From Candidatus Methanoperedens sp. (GTDB lineage Archaea; Halobacteriota; Methanosarcinia; Methanosarcinales; Methanoperedenaceae): DNA of 31,789 bases. The notes under the pieces are model-generated. The model was not told the DNA's origin. It was given only the letters and a program-made list of their open reading frames with translations, and ran no database searches. Positions 1-8,536 of this stretch are shown in pieces. Numbering within the stretch: position 1 is the first letter of the stretch; each line of letters begins with the position of its first letter. Location: positions 1 through 31,789 of the forward strand of contig JAPMTY010000003.1 of the NCBI GenBank assembly GCA_026552835.1, written 5' to 3'. Position numbers and translations under genes: made by a program.

Positions 1-389
1 AGGGTCACGCTCTCATTTTTTGCCACACGCTCGCTATAATCGGGCGGAATTATCAGGACGGCTTTATACGTGCCGGCGTTTATTTCCCCTTCAGCTTCGG
101 ATTGCCCCATATCCTTCGTGTAAGTTATCGAGAACATTTTGACATCGCCATATTTCGGGATGAAGCTTCCGATTTCCTGGACAAGGGAACTTGAGGCTGT
201 ACCTGTGTCATCATTGATAACGAGAATGTCGGCATTTTTGATCGAGCCGCCCATGCCATAGCCGAAAAAGACGATCATAACTATCGGGAACATGAACATC
301 GGGATCATGAATGCTTTTTTCCTGAGGATCTGCCTGAACTCCTTGATCATAATTATCCAGGATTTCCTGAGTTCATTTTTTAAATTCAT
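1..389 (-). CDS. ABC-2 type transporter permease, N-terminal part
   Basis: The first 129 residues of a membrane permease; the rest lies beyond the left edge. Residues 1-25 are a basic amphipathic cytoplasmic lead. A hydrophobic segment follows at about 27-45, then an extracytoplasmic stretch beginning ADILVINDDTGT. This is the arrangement of ABC-2 exporter permeases with a large external domain after the first membrane helix. The ATG at 389 lies just after the ATPase stop (391-393), so the two genes are translated together. An in-frame GTG overlapping that stop sits closer to a GGAGA and is an alternative start. With the ATPase it would form an exporter or drug/multicopper-type efflux system. 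The substrate cannot be told from sequence. Confidence 0.85.
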   Translation of the reverse strand, partial: MNLKNELRKSWIIMIKEFRQILRKKAFMIPMFMFPIVMIVFFGYGMGGSIKNADILVINDDTGTASSSLVQEIGSFIPKYGDVKMFSITYTKDMGQSEAEGEINAGTYKAVLIIPPDYSERVAKNESVT

Positions 390-390
390 T

Positions 391-1140
391 TCAATCACGT
401 ATCTCCTCGCCTGTCAGGTGAATGAAAACTTCTTCAAGACTCGTGCTGTTTGAAGCCTTCTTCAGGTTTTCAGGATTGTCTAAAGCCAGCAGTTTACCTG
501 CATTCATTACCGCCACCCTGTCGCAGAGTTTATCCGCCTCATCCATATAATGGGTTGTGAAAATAAGAGTTTTTCCTTCTGAATTAAATTTCCGTGCAAG
601 TTTCCATATTGCCTGCCTGGTCTGCGGGTCAAGTCCGGTCGTTGGCTCATCCCAGAAAATTATCTGCGGGTCATGTATCACCGCGCTTATCACGGAAAGG
701 CGCTGCTTCATGCCGCCTGAAAAGCCGCCCGTAAGGCGGTCTGCATGAGTTTCCAGATTGACCAGTTTCAGGTAGTACCCAATCCTTTCTTCCCTGACCT
801 TTTTAGGCACATCATAGAGGTTGCCCATAAGCTCCAGGTTCTCACGCGCCGTGAGGTCGGGGTAAAGGCTGAGCTTCTGGGGGACTATACCTATGATTGC
901 CCTTATCCTGTCATCCTCCTTTTCAACATCAAAACCTGCAACTTTTATGCTGCCGCTTGTAGGTTTTATCAAAGTTGTCATCATGGCAAATGCGGTGGAT
1001 TTGCCTGCCCCGTTCGGTCCTATCATGCCGAAAATCTCACCGTTGTTTACTTCAAAACTTATGTCATCTACAGCTATTACTTTCGCTCTTCTTGACACGA
1101 ATGTCTTTGTGAGATTCCTGACCTCAATAATGGGTTCCAA
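391..1140 (-). CDS. ABC-2 type transporter ATP-binding protein
   Basis: A 249-residue nucleotide-binding subunit that powers the permease encoded immediately downstream. It has Walker A GPNGAGKST (about residues 42-50), signature FSGGMKQRLS (about 142-151), Walker B IIFWDEPTTGLD and the switch histidine in TTHYMDEAD. The FSGGMKQR signature and the DEPTTGLDP box are those of the DRR/NodI/CcmA-type exporter ATPases. The start is TTG at 1138-1140. It is supported by a TGAGGA about seven bases upstream and by the first residues EPIIEVRNLTKTF, which match where the family's domain begins. The gene is first in a two-gene operon with the permease. Confidence 0.92.
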   Translation of the reverse strand: MEPIIEVRNLTKTFVSRRAKVIAVDDISFEVNNGEIFGMIGPNGAGKSTAFAMMTTLIKPTSGSIKVAGFDVEKEDDRIRAIIGIVPQKLSLYPDLTARENLELMGNLYDVPKKVREERIGYYLKLVNLETHADRLTGGFSGGMKQRLSVISAVIHDPQIIFWDEPTTGLDPQTRQAIWKLARKFNSEGKTLIFTTHYMDEADKLCDRVAVMNAGKLLALDNPENLKKASNSTSLEEVFIHLTGEEIRD

Positions 1141-1209
1141 TTATATATCCTCAGGATAGTTAATAATCGGGCTTGTGAATATATTTTTCCGGCTTCTTGT
1201 GGACAGGTG

Positions 1210-2106
1210 CTACCAGCCGCGCGCCTGGAGCACTTCCTTCTCCGTGAGGCTTCTTATATCGATGCCTTTCATGGCACCGCCAAGACCTTTTGAAACCTCT
1301 GCAAGCACAGAAGGATTATCGTAATTATTCACAGCCTCGACAATAGCTGAAGCCATCTTTTCCGGGTTCTCGGCCTTGAATATCCCAGAACCCACAAAAA
1401 CCCCATCAGCACCAAGGCGCATCATCAATGCCGCATCAGCAGGCGTGGCAATTCCGCCGGCGGCAAAGTTCACCACAGGAAGCCGCTGCAATTTGGCGGT
1501 TTCTTTAACAAGCTCAATCGGGGCCTCAATCTTGCGCGCCACAGCGATAAGTTCCTCTGAACCCTTGCCCTTCAGCTCCCTTATTGCGCCCATGATAGAG
1601 CGCATGTGCCTAACAGCCTCTTTCACGTCTCCCGTGCCGGCTTCTCCCTTTGTCCTTATCATGGCGGCGCCCTCGTTTATCCTGCGAAGCGCCTCGCCTA
1701 AGTCCCTTGCGCCGCATACAAAAGGTATGGTGAATCCGGTCTTGTCAATGTGGAAGCTCTCATCCGCAGGCGTCAGCACCTCGGACTCATCCACCATGTC
1801 AACGCCAAGCGTCTCGAGGATTTCAGCCTCGACAAAATGCCCGATGCGCGCTTTTGCCATTACCGGTATTGTAACAGAATCAATTATAGCCGCAATCACC
1901 TGCGGGTCTGCCATTCTTGCGACCCCGCCTGCTTTCCTGATGTCGGCAGGTACCTGGTGAAGCGCCATCACAGCCACCGCGCCGGCTTTTTCCGCAATCT
2001 GTGCTTCCTCTGGCGTTGTGACATCCATGATTACCCCGCCTTTTTGCATCTTTGCAAAACCGCGCTTTATGAGTTCTGTGCCGTGTCTTAGATTTTCAAG
2101 CTGCAT
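1210..2106 (-). CDS. pdxS: Pyridoxal 5'-phosphate synthase lyase subunit PdxS
   Basis: Builds pyridoxal 5'-phosphate from ribose 5-phosphate, glyceraldehyde 3-phosphate and ammonia (DXP-independent vitamin B6 route). It forms a cytoplasmic (beta/alpha)8 dodecamer. All 298 residues match the family end to end. The substrate-binding Asp lies in [10 protein letters not shown] (D28), and the two catalytic lysines are K85 (MAKARIGH) and K153 (RTKGEAGTG). The glutaminase partner pdxT is not adjacent, so ammonia supply must come from a gene elsewhere or from free ammonia. The ATG at 2106 has no Shine-Dalgarno sequence. A TATA-like TTATAA about 22-27 bases upstream suggests a very short or absent leader. 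Confidence 0.97.
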   Translation of the reverse strand: MQLENLRHGTELIKRGFAKMQKGGVIMDVTTPEEAQIAEKAGAVAVMALHQVPADIRKAGGVARMADPQVIAAIIDSVTIPVMAKARIGHFVEAEILETLGVDMVDESEVLTPADESFHIDKTGFTIPFVCGARDLGEALRRINEGAAMIRTKGEAGTGDVKEAVRHMRSIMGAIRELKGKGSEELIAVARKIEAPIELVKETAKLQRLPVVNFAAGGIATPADAALMMRLGADGVFVGSGIFKAENPEKMASAIVEAVNNYDNPSVLAEVSKGLGGAMKGIDIRSLTEKEVLQARGW

Positions 2107-2190
2107 AATTGTTATTCTACCTTATAATGAGAGATATTATACTTTGTGCCATTTATCTTTATCTTTGGAATCCGAGACTGGTTTATTATT

Positions 2191-2838
2191 CTAACTGGAT
2201 TCTCCCCGTTTCACTCCGACGCGTCCATTATTTTCCATGATACCAAACCCCAGGTTTTTTAGATAACGCAGCGCGTGCCCTTTCCCGTGAAGCAAAACCT
2301 CAGCAAGGTCAGCGACCTCATCGATATCGGTGCTGAGGTTAAAAGAGTCAAAAACCAGGACATTGAGCCCGTTTTTTGATGCGATATCCACATGTTTTAA
2401 GAAACTCCCGCCGTAATAATCAACATGGAAGGTGGAAGGTTCGCGGATGAACAGGGCATTAGTGCCGCCCATTCTCCCTGGAACAATTACAAGGTCTGAA
2501 TAAGTATCCGCTATATCCCGGATGTTCTTTATCGAAACAAGCGGGATATCAGCCATTATTATCAAAACAGGCTCGTTTATGGAATGGGCTGACATTTTTT
2601 GCAGGTATTCGTTCAGGGCTTCGTTCAAACCTTTATCAGTCAGAACCAGATTTGCCCCATTAACTTCAACGACAGCGGTGGATAAAATATCAACTACAGA
2701 AAAGCATCCGGAGGAGAGCAAAGCTTCCGCGACGTCGTTTAGCATTGCCATTGCAAGCCCCTCGCGCTCTTTTTCGGAAAGCAGGCTATTTAATCTTGAT
2801 TTGGCGTTGTTTTTCTTGAATGGAATGACCGCCCTCAT
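2191..2838 (-). CDS. cofC: 2-phospho-L-lactate guanylyltransferase CofC
   Basis: Activates 2-phospholactate (or phosphoenolpyruvate) with GTP to give the dinucleotide precursor of coenzyme F420. The 215-residue protein opens with MRAVIPFKKNNAKSRL, the nucleotidyltransferase N-terminal motif of the family. It continues with the metal-binding Asp context IIMADIPLVS and the conserved VPGRMGGTNALFIREP block. F420 is the central hydride carrier in methanogens and anaerobic methanotrophs, so the gene is a metabolic marker for the host. The ATG at 2838 follows a GGGGAT. It is monocistronic as far as can be seen, with pdxS downstream in the same direction about 85 bases away. Confidence 0.93.
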   Translation of the reverse strand: MRAVIPFKKNNAKSRLNSLLSEKEREGLAMAMLNDVAEALLSSGCFSVVDILSTAVVEVNGANLVLTDKGLNEALNEYLQKMSAHSINEPVLIIMADIPLVSIKNIRDIADTYSDLVIVPGRMGGTNALFIREPSTFHVDYYGGSFLKHVDIASKNGLNVLVFDSFNLSTDIDEVADLAEVLLHGKGHALRYLKNLGFGIMENNGRVGVKRGESS

Positions 2839-2947
2839 ATCCCCTACAAGATAGGGTATATCAATAAAAAGCTTTGGAAAAGGTTTCAGGAAACAACAAA
2901 ATCAGCAAACGCACCATTTCAACATGGCTGGAAGCCCGCTGAAAATC

Positions 2948-2955
2948 TTTAAATA
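2948..2955 (+). promoter_or_regulatory. TATA box for the ammonium transporter gene
   Basis: TTTAAATA lies 41-48 bases before the ATG, which places the transcript start near 2975-2982. A GGAGG at 2987-2991 is then correctly spaced for the ATG at 2996. The spacing fits the archaeal TATA consensus geometry. Confidence 0.6.
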
Positions 2956-2995
2956 ATCATCTGTTCAATGCTTATAATAAAGTAGTGGAGGAAAT

Positions 2996-4591
2996 ATGAA
3001 CATAAAAAATATACAATGGCCGATAATGCGCTTTAGGCATATACTGCTCGCAGCGCTGTTTCTCGTTATATTTGCCAATGCCGCCTACGCAGCCCAAGAA
3101 CCCAAAGTAGATAGTGGCGACACTGCATGGGTTCTCGCGAGTTCAGCGCTCGTGATGATAATGACACCTGCCCTGGGCTTGTTCTACGGCGGCATGGTGC
3201 GAAAGAAAAATGCACTCTCAACCATAATGTTCAGCTTTGCAATACTTGCATTGATAAGCGTTCAGTGGGTGTTATTTGGTTACAGCCTTGCCTTCGGTCC
3301 TGACTTTCATGGTGTGATTGGCAGTCTTGAATGGCTAGGACTCAATGACGTAGGCCAGACGCCTAATGCTGACTACGCAGCCACCATTCCCGCGCTTGCA
3401 TATATGATATTCCAGGCAATGTTTGCAATAATTACAGTAGCTCTTATTTCAGGTGCATTTGTTGAGCGCATAAAGTTCAAAGCCTTCCTTGTGTTCTCCC
3501 TCCTCTGGTCGACTCTTGTGTACGATCCAATTGCCCACTGGGTATGGGGTGCAGGAGGCTGGCTCCACAAATTGGGTGTGCTTGATTTTGCAGGAGGCAC
3601 GGTTGTGCATATCAGCTCAGGCGTTTCAGCTCTTGCAATCGCTTTCGTTATAGGCTCACGCAAGGGCTATAGAAAGCAGGCGATGGAGCCGCACAACATA
3701 CCAATGGTTATTCTTGGCGCTGCACTCCTGTGGTTCGGCTGGTTCGGGTTTAATGGAGGTAGCGCCGTCGCAAGCAATGGACTTGCAACAAGCGCCTTTG
3801 TGGTAACCAACACAGCAGCAGCGGCGGCAGCGTTAATGTGGATACTTCTTAGCTGGTACCATAAGAGACCGAGTGTTCTGGGTGCGGCTACCGGTGGTGT
3901 TGTGGGCCTGGTAGCAATCACGCCTGCCTCGGGTTTCGTTACGCCGATGGCAGCGATAGTAATAGGAGTGGTTGCAGCGGCTATCAGTTACTATGCAATG
4001 CTTTTCAGGAGTAAGCAGAGTGTTGATGATTCCCTGGACGTCTGGGCTTGCCACGCGCTGGGTGGAACCTGGGGTGCAATAGCCACAGGAATATTCGCAA
4101 CCGTTGCTGTAAATTCTGCAGGTGCAAATGGCTGGTTCTACGGCAACCAGGGGCAATTTACGATACAGCTAACTGCAGTCGCAGCTACGTGGATTTACGC
4201 TTTCGTTATGACCTTTGTACTTGCAAAGATTATCGATGCAACCATAGGATTGCGGGTCACAGATAAAGAGGAATCCGTAGGTTTAGACATATCTCAGCAT
4301 GCAGAGAAGGCTTATTCGTGGGGTGTGCAGGATAAGAAAATTGAGGCAACAATAAGACCTGAAAAGCTTGATGACGTCCGTAAAGCGCTTGAAGAAAAAG
4401 GTTTCGTGGAAATGACTATGGCAGAAGTAAAGGGGCGCGGTGTGGATCCCAGGCTCAAGCTGGATATAATAGTGAACGACAAAGACCTTGAGACAGCAGT
4501 AACGGCGATAACCAAATCTGCTGGAACAGGACAGAATGGAGACTGCAGGATTTTTGTAAGTACAGGTGAACGAGGAAAGGAAGCCATTTAA
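2996..4591 (+). CDS. amt: Ammonium transporter with C-terminal PII-like domain
   Basis: Ammonium channel of the Amt/MEP/Rh family fused to a GlnK-like regulatory domain, 531 residues. A signal-like hydrophobic segment lies at about 15-32 and is followed by eleven predicted membrane helices. Conserved channel residues are present: D177 in VYDPIAHW, and the twin histidines H205 (TVVHISSG) and H353 (ACHALGGTWG). From about residue 447 the sequence KKIEATIRPEKLDDVRKAL matches the start of PII proteins, and the end TGERGKEAI matches their C-terminus. The PII part has only about 85 residues against roughly 112. The whole T-loop is missing between KGRG and LKLDIIV, and about eight residues are missing before TGER. 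No separate glnK is nearby. GGAGG at 2987-2991 supports this start. Confidence 0.93.
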   Translation: MNIKNIQWPIMRFRHILLAALFLVIFANAAYAAQEPKVDSGDTAWVLASSALVMIMTPALGLFYGGMVRKKNALSTIMFSFAILALISVQWVLFGYSLAFGPDFHGVIGSLEWLGLNDVGQTPNADYAATIPALAYMIFQAMFAIITVALISGAFVERIKFKAFLVFSLLWSTLVYDPIAHWVWGAGGWLHKLGVLDFAGGTVVHISSGVSALAIAFVIGSRKGYRKQAMEPHNIPMVILGAALLWFGWFGFNGGSAVASNGLATSAFVVTNTAAAAAALMWILLSWYHKRPSVLGAATGGVVGLVAITPASGFVTPMAAIVIGVVAAAISYYAMLFRSKQSVDDSLDVWACHALGGTWGAIATGIFATVAVNSAGANGWFYGNQGQFTIQLTAVAATWIYAFVMTFVLAKIIDATIGLRVTDKEESVGLDISQHAEKAYSWGVQDKKIEATIRPEKLDDVRKALEEKGFVEMTMAEVKGRGVDPRLKLDIIVNDKDLETAVTAITKSAGTGQNGDCRIFVSTGERGKEAI

Positions 4592-4602
4592 TTTGGCTTC
4601 CT
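4578..4602 (+). terminator. Hairpin spanning the amt stop codon
   Basis: Perfect 8-bp inverted repeat AGGAAGCC / GGCTTCCT with a 9-base loop that contains the TAA stop (4589-4591). The T-rich run follows only about 25 bases later, near 4629. It could serve as a terminator or a 3'-end stabiliser. Confidence 0.5.
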
Positions 4603-4696
4603 GACCATATCGAAATCCTCTACAATATACTTTATTTTTTCGTTCATGTCCAGCTTTCATAACAACAGGGTATTAATAAAACATTAGTGAATATTC

Positions 4697-5338
4697 ATGA
4701 ACATGAGAAAAAGTGAATTAATCATCTTTGGAATAATCATTCTATCCTTCGCTGTTAGCATCTATTATTATCCTCAAATGCCAGAAAAAGTGGCATCTCA
4801 CTGGAACGCAGAAGGCCAAGTTAATGGTTATATGTCAAAGTTCTGGGGATTATTTCTCATGCCGGTTATTTCAGTGGGATTGTTATTGCTCTTTATCTTA
4901 ATACCCAGGATAGACCCGTTAAAATCCAATATACAGGAGTTCAGAAAATATTATGATGGATTCGTGGTCTTGATAATGGTTTTCCTGTTTTATCTGCACC
5001 TCCTGACAATTTTCTGGAACTTGGGATATACATTCAATATTATTACTTTTTTATCACCTGCGTTTGCACTATTATTTTATTATTCCGGAATCTTAATCGA
5101 AAATGCAAAAAGGAACTGGTTTATCGGAATAAGAACACCCTGGACACTGAGTAGTGATAAGGTATGGGATAAAACCCATAAAATTGGCGGCAAGTTGTTC
5201 AAGCTTGCAGGAATATTGGCTCTTTTTGCAATATTTTTTGAGAGCTATGCAATATTGGTTATTGTTGTTCCTGTGATTATGGTCTCCATTTATACGGTTG
5301 TGTATTCGTATCTTGAATATCAGAAAGAGAACTCATAA
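4697..5338 (+). CDS. SdpI/DUF1648 family membrane protein
   Basis: A 213-residue integral membrane protein with six predicted helices. The N-terminal block MPEKVASHWNAEGQVNGYMSK is the DUF1648 signature. The later RNWFIGIRTPWTLSSDKVW followed by HKIGGKLF is the SdpI signature. Bacillus SdpI (about 207 residues) protects cells from the SdpC toxin and signals to a repressor. Archaeal relatives have no established role, and no toxin or SdpR-like repressor is next to this gene, so immunity is not implied. The start is ATG 4697 or the second ATG at 4703; neither has a convincing Shine-Dalgarno sequence. Confidence 0.85.
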   Translation: MNMRKSELIIFGIIILSFAVSIYYYPQMPEKVASHWNAEGQVNGYMSKFWGLFLMPVISVGLLLLFILIPRIDPLKSNIQEFRKYYDGFVVLIMVFLFYLHLLTIFWNLGYTFNIITFLSPAFALLFYYSGILIENAKRNWFIGIRTPWTLSSDKVWDKTHKIGGKLFKLAGILALFAIFFESYAILVIVVPVIMVSIYTVVYSYLEYQKENS

Positions 5339-5364
5339 TTGAAGGGGAAGAGCCAGCGCCTTAG

Positions 5365-5532
5365 TTATGAATTTTTAAAGCCACCGGTTCTTTTTTCAGA
5401 CTTTCTTTTAATCCGGCAGTCCTTGCACCTGATTGGCTCACTGTATCCCTTTTCTTCAAAGAATTGTTGTTCAGCTTCTGTGAAAACGAAACCTTTGTTG
5501 CAATCTATGCATAGTAACTTTTTATCTCCCAT
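5365..5532 (-). CDS. Small zinc-ribbon protein (zf-trcl type)
   Basis: A 55-residue protein beginning MGDKKLLCIDCNKGFVF, followed by TEAEQQFFEEKGY and then RCKDCR. The arrangement CxxC-x-GF.FT..EQ.F...KG and the later RCxxCR are those of the 'probable zinc-ribbon' family of very small bacterial and archaeal proteins whose function is unknown. Two CxxC pairs would bind one zinc. The ATG at 5532 is preceded by AGGAG 11 bases away. A TATA-like CTTTATAATATAC lies about 30 bases further upstream. The C-terminus is basic (IKRKSEKRTGG), compatible with nucleic-acid contact. Confidence 0.8.
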   Translation of the reverse strand: MGDKKLLCIDCNKGFVFTEAEQQFFEEKGYSEPIRCKDCRIKRKSEKRTGGFKNS

Positions 5533-5584
5533 ACTTTATCATGCTCCTGATGACGTGTATATTATAAAGCCGTTTTTCCGGGTA

Positions 5585-5739
5585 TTATTTTTTAGATATA
5601 TTCGAAGAATGACAGGCAGGACATTCAATATAATCTACCGGCAATCCTTTAAACTATTTCCACAATCCCTGCATATACATTCGTATAGTGCTATATCTCT
5701 CAAAATATTTATTTTAAATTCGTCTCTTGAACCACTCAT
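5585..5739 (-). CDS. Small zinc-ribbon protein, apparent -1 frameshift
   Basis: From ATG 5739 the frame reads MSGSRDEFKINILRDIALYE, then CICRDCGNSLKDCR, and stops at TAG (5635-5637) after 34 codons. This product has only one CxxC half of a zinc ribbon. A -1 shift continues with GLPVDYIECPACHSSNISKK to a stop at 5585-5587 and supplies the missing CPAC. The shift point is T TTA AAG (5647-5653), an exact X XXY YYZ slippery heptamer. The shifted product would be 51 residues with two CxxC pairs. No strong stimulatory hairpin is obvious downstream. Alternatives are a recently broken gene or a base-calling error. The neighbouring gene downstream is another short zinc-ribbon protein on the same strand. 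Confidence 0.5.
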
Positions 5740-5862
5740 ATTTTATACTCATTTATTTCATATAACGTTCATTTACAGAAACTTAAATCTTTCATTTTGC
5801 CATAGAATATTCTAATATGGCAAAATACTGGTTATATTGGCAAATTTGACTCAGGTGATGTT

Positions 5863-6306
5863 ATGAGTAAAATCCTCATTATATTTGCAATACTGCTCGC
5901 GGCATTAATATTTTTCATGATATCCCCACCGAAAAAGAGCGACGATACTGTCTGTTTTGAGGGTTCATGCATTAATACCGAGCTTGCAACAACTCCGGAA
6001 GAAAGGAAAATAGGATTGATGAACCGTGAAAGTCTTCCTGAAAACATGGGCATGCTCTTCATATTTGATAAAGAAGGCATCTATAAGTTCTGGATGAAAA
6101 ACACACTTATCCCTCTTGATATAATATGGCTTGATGAGAACGGAAAAATAATCTATATCGAAAAAAACGCCCGGCCCTGCAATGTACCTACATGTCCCCT
6201 CTTTGGTCCTGAATCCAGTTCAAAGTATACACTTGAGGTAAATGGAGGATATACAGAAAGGCATAAAATAAATGTAGGGGACAAAGCCAGAATCAATATT
6301 AAATGA
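5863..6306 (+). CDS. DUF192 family protein, membrane-anchored
   Basis: A 147-residue protein with an N-terminal hydrophobic anchor or signal (residues 4-20) and a DUF192 domain from about residue 30. The hallmark is KFWMKNTLIPLDIIWLDENG, and the start of the domain shows ELATTPEERKIGLMNRESLP. The family is common in bacteria and archaea, adopts a small beta-barrel fold and has no proven activity. The ATG is well supported by AGGTGA six bases upstream. A TATA-like GGTTATATTGG lies about 25-33 bases before the ATG, which implies a short leader. Cysteines in VCFEGSCI and RPCNVPTCP could form disulfides if the domain is outside the cell. Confidence 0.88.
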   Translation: MSKILIIFAILLAALIFFMISPPKKSDDTVCFEGSCINTELATTPEERKIGLMNRESLPENMGMLFIFDKEGIYKFWMKNTLIPLDIIWLDENGKIIYIEKNARPCNVPTCPLFGPESSSKYTLEVNGGYTERHKINVGDKARINIK

Positions 6307-6442
6307 ATAACCAATTTCAGCGTTTAAATGCACCGCTGCCTCGGTGGCGCCTATTGCCTTATGGATTCAGCTTTCAATTCTAGCGAATCTTTATATTCTA
6401 TTAGGTATATTAAACATTTGGGGTATTATCGTAATCATAAGC

Positions 6443-6460
6443 ATTCCTGAATTCAGGAAT
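6443..6460. promoter_or_regulatory. 18-bp perfect palindrome upstream of lipoprotein gene
   Basis: ATTCCTGAATTCAGGAAT is a perfect palindrome 17 bases before the ATG of the lipoprotein gene. Its position between the likely promoter and the start codon would suit an operator for a dimeric regulator. In RNA it could also form a hairpin. The regulator is unknown. Confidence 0.35.
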
Positions 6461-6476
6461 TAAAATGGGTGGGTAA

Positions 6477-8309
6477 ATGAAAAATATAATAGCTCTTTTA
6501 ATCATAGCATTCGTGATTTTTTCAGGTTGTACGGAAAAAGCTGAAACTGCGATCAAAAGTGATGAGGCCAAGGTTCCGATACGAGAAGAGACATTGTATG
6601 GTGGTTACAGCCCTATGATCGGGGCGACTACGAATTTCTATTCCCTGGCACCGGATGGCTCAAAGGACACCCTACTGGGAACCACTACTACGGACAATGA
6701 TGGTTTTTATTATGTTAAGCTGTCTCCAGAACAGGGCACTTCACTTCTGGTGGAGTTATCGGGTGGTTCTTATGTGGACAAAGCAAGAGGGACAAATGTA
6801 ACCCTTTCGGACTCGGATAAGTTATCAGCGGTTTTCAATATCTACACTACCGAAACTACTAAGATTGAAGTTTCGCCCCTTACTCACATGGCCGCTGCCC
6901 GAGCATTAGCCCAGGCGAAAGATGGAGTGCCCCTTGATACTGCAATATCCGCAGCCAATATCGGGGTGGAACAACAGTATAACCTGGACGATATCCGTGG
7001 ATGGACACCTGTTAATCCTAGCAATCAAGATGAAGTGGCTGAAGCCTTAATGGAACGAAGGACATATGGGCTTGTCCTTGCCGGGATAGATCAGCAGGCT
7101 AAGACCATGGGCGTCAGAGCCATAGACCTTTCAGCTGCGCTGGCAGATGATATGACAGACGGATTCCTAGACGGGAAAATGGGGGATTCTCCAATTGAAA
7201 TAAAGACCCTTTCAGGCGGTTCCGTCACAATGGCCGCATCGACCGGGACTGCTGATGTCCAGTCAGCTATTAATAATTACATGGCTTCCCCGAGCAATAA
7301 GGTCAAAATAGCGGCGGTGAGCATCCCTCTCCATGCCGTGCCTGTGGGTATAAATGGCGCCAGCCTTTTTTATACTACTACCACTGTTCTCCCGGCAGCA
7401 ATGTCAGGTCAGTACTACCTTGCCCCAGCGCTTGAAGCGAGAGGTGGAACGCGCCAATATAATTGGACAGTCAAAGCTGGATCAAGCCTGCCTTTTGGAT
7501 TATCGCTGGCAAAGAACGGCGTCATTTCCGGAACTGCTCCTGTCCTGACTGGGACAACCTTGAAGATCACGCCTCCTTTTACAGTTACAGTAACGGATTC
7601 AGCCGGGCAGAAGCAGGATCTGGAGCTTCGAATTACAATTGATATCCCCCCACCAACATTGACACTGAAATCAGGGAAATGTTCGGTCGGTAAATATTGC
7701 TCCATACCATTAATTGCTCAGGTATCGGGAGGTGATCCACCATATTATTATAAATCAGATACTTTTATGTCAGGTACTCCTCCACTTGGGATGATTGTTA
7801 ATAGTCGAGGTAATTTAGTGGGCACCCCTAAAAAAGAAGACGAATCTAAATTCGGTGTATGTGTAATAGATTTAGGGGGAAGATCTTCCTGTAAACAAAC
7901 AACTGTTTTTGTTGAGGACACCACCACTACCCCCCAACCGACTATCATTACTCCTCGTTATACCACACCGCAGCCTACGTACCAACCACCATCAAACCTG
8001 CCCCAAGGTTTTCCAACCAACCTGCCTACAGGGACATACTCGCTAACTATGAGAATGTGCTTCCCAGGATATGGATGTACTGATAACTATCTTGGTACCA
8101 TCTCTAATATCGATATTTACGAATTTTCGAAAGACTTAACAACGGCTCTTAATCAGGCAGCAAGTCAATGTGGTGGTTCAGGATCTTCCTGCAGGGTACG
8201 ATATTCAGCTTTCAACGGAAAATCCTTCACGGCTACCTACACTATTACTGTCTGTTCCGGGGGAAGTTGCGATTCTAGCACTATTGATTTCATAATCAGT
8301 AAGGTGTGA
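6477..8309 (+). CDS. Large Ig-like lipoprotein, unknown function
   Basis: A 610-residue secreted protein. A lipobox FSGC ends at C18, so it is likely lipid-anchored to the outer face of the membrane. Residues about 38-85 resemble a carboxypeptidase-regulatory-like beta domain (GGYSPMIGATTNFYS, then TTTDNDGFYYVKL). A mostly helical region runs to about 280. Two putative Ig/cadherin-like domains follow (about 305-395 and 395-480), with the FGLSLAKNGVISGTAP and GMIVNSRGNLVGTP motifs typical of He_PIG repeats. A Pro/Thr/Gln-rich linker (about 485-520) precedes a C-terminal domain. From residue 400 onward cysteines come in pairs spaced 5 to 10 residues apart, suggesting several disulfides. GGGTGGG just upstream acts as the likely ribosome binding site. 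No enzyme motif is seen; adhesion or cell-surface binding is inference. Confidence 0.75.
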   Translation: MKNIIALLIIAFVIFSGCTEKAETAIKSDEAKVPIREETLYGGYSPMIGATTNFYSLAPDGSKDTLLGTTTTDNDGFYYVKLSPEQGTSLLVELSGGSYVDKARGTNVTLSDSDKLSAVFNIYTTETTKIEVSPLTHMAAARALAQAKDGVPLDTAISAANIGVEQQYNLDDIRGWTPVNPSNQDEVAEALMERRTYGLVLAGIDQQAKTMGVRAIDLSAALADDMTDGFLDGKMGDSPIEIKTLSGGSVTMAASTGTADVQSAINNYMASPSNKVKIAAVSIPLHAVPVGINGASLFYTTTTVLPAAMSGQYYLAPALEARGGTRQYNWTVKAGSSLPFGLSLAKNGVISGTAPVLTGTTLKITPPFTVTVTDSAGQKQDLELRITIDIPPPTLTLKSGKCSVGKYCSIPLIAQVSGGDPPYYYKSDTFMSGTPPLGMIVNSRGNLVGTPKKEDESKFGVCVIDLGGRSSCKQTTVFVEDTTTTPQPTIITPRYTTPQPTYQPPSNLPQGFPTNLPTGTYSLTMRMCFPGYGCTDNYLGTISNIDIYEFSKDLTTALNQAASQCGGSGSSCRVRYSAFNGKSFTATYTITVCSGGSCDSSTIDFIISKV

Positions 8310-8536
8310 CAATAAATCCACAGGAAAAACAAGAGAACCACCATAGAAGTAAACGCCTCGGCGCCCACATATGCTCACACCGCATCATTCCCTTAAGTGG
8401 CGACAATCCTCTCTCAACCGCTTGCTCGATACTCCTTTTAAATTCTTCTCGATATCCGCGTTTATAATTTCCCCCCCTTAAAAACAACGCAAAACCTATT
8501 AACCCATAAAGCATAGGAAAACGGCGAGGCACGACA

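Noticed and set aside
1376..1960. Long plus-strand ORF opposite pdxS, and similar long antisense ORFs opposite pyrG, amt and the GTPase
   Set aside because: These are shadows of well-recognised genes on the other strand, produced by GC-biased third positions.
5339..5815. Plus-strand ORF of 158 codons
   Set aside because: It is antisense to two small zinc-ribbon genes on the minus strand that have cysteine motifs, and it begins at a non-ATG codon with no binding site.
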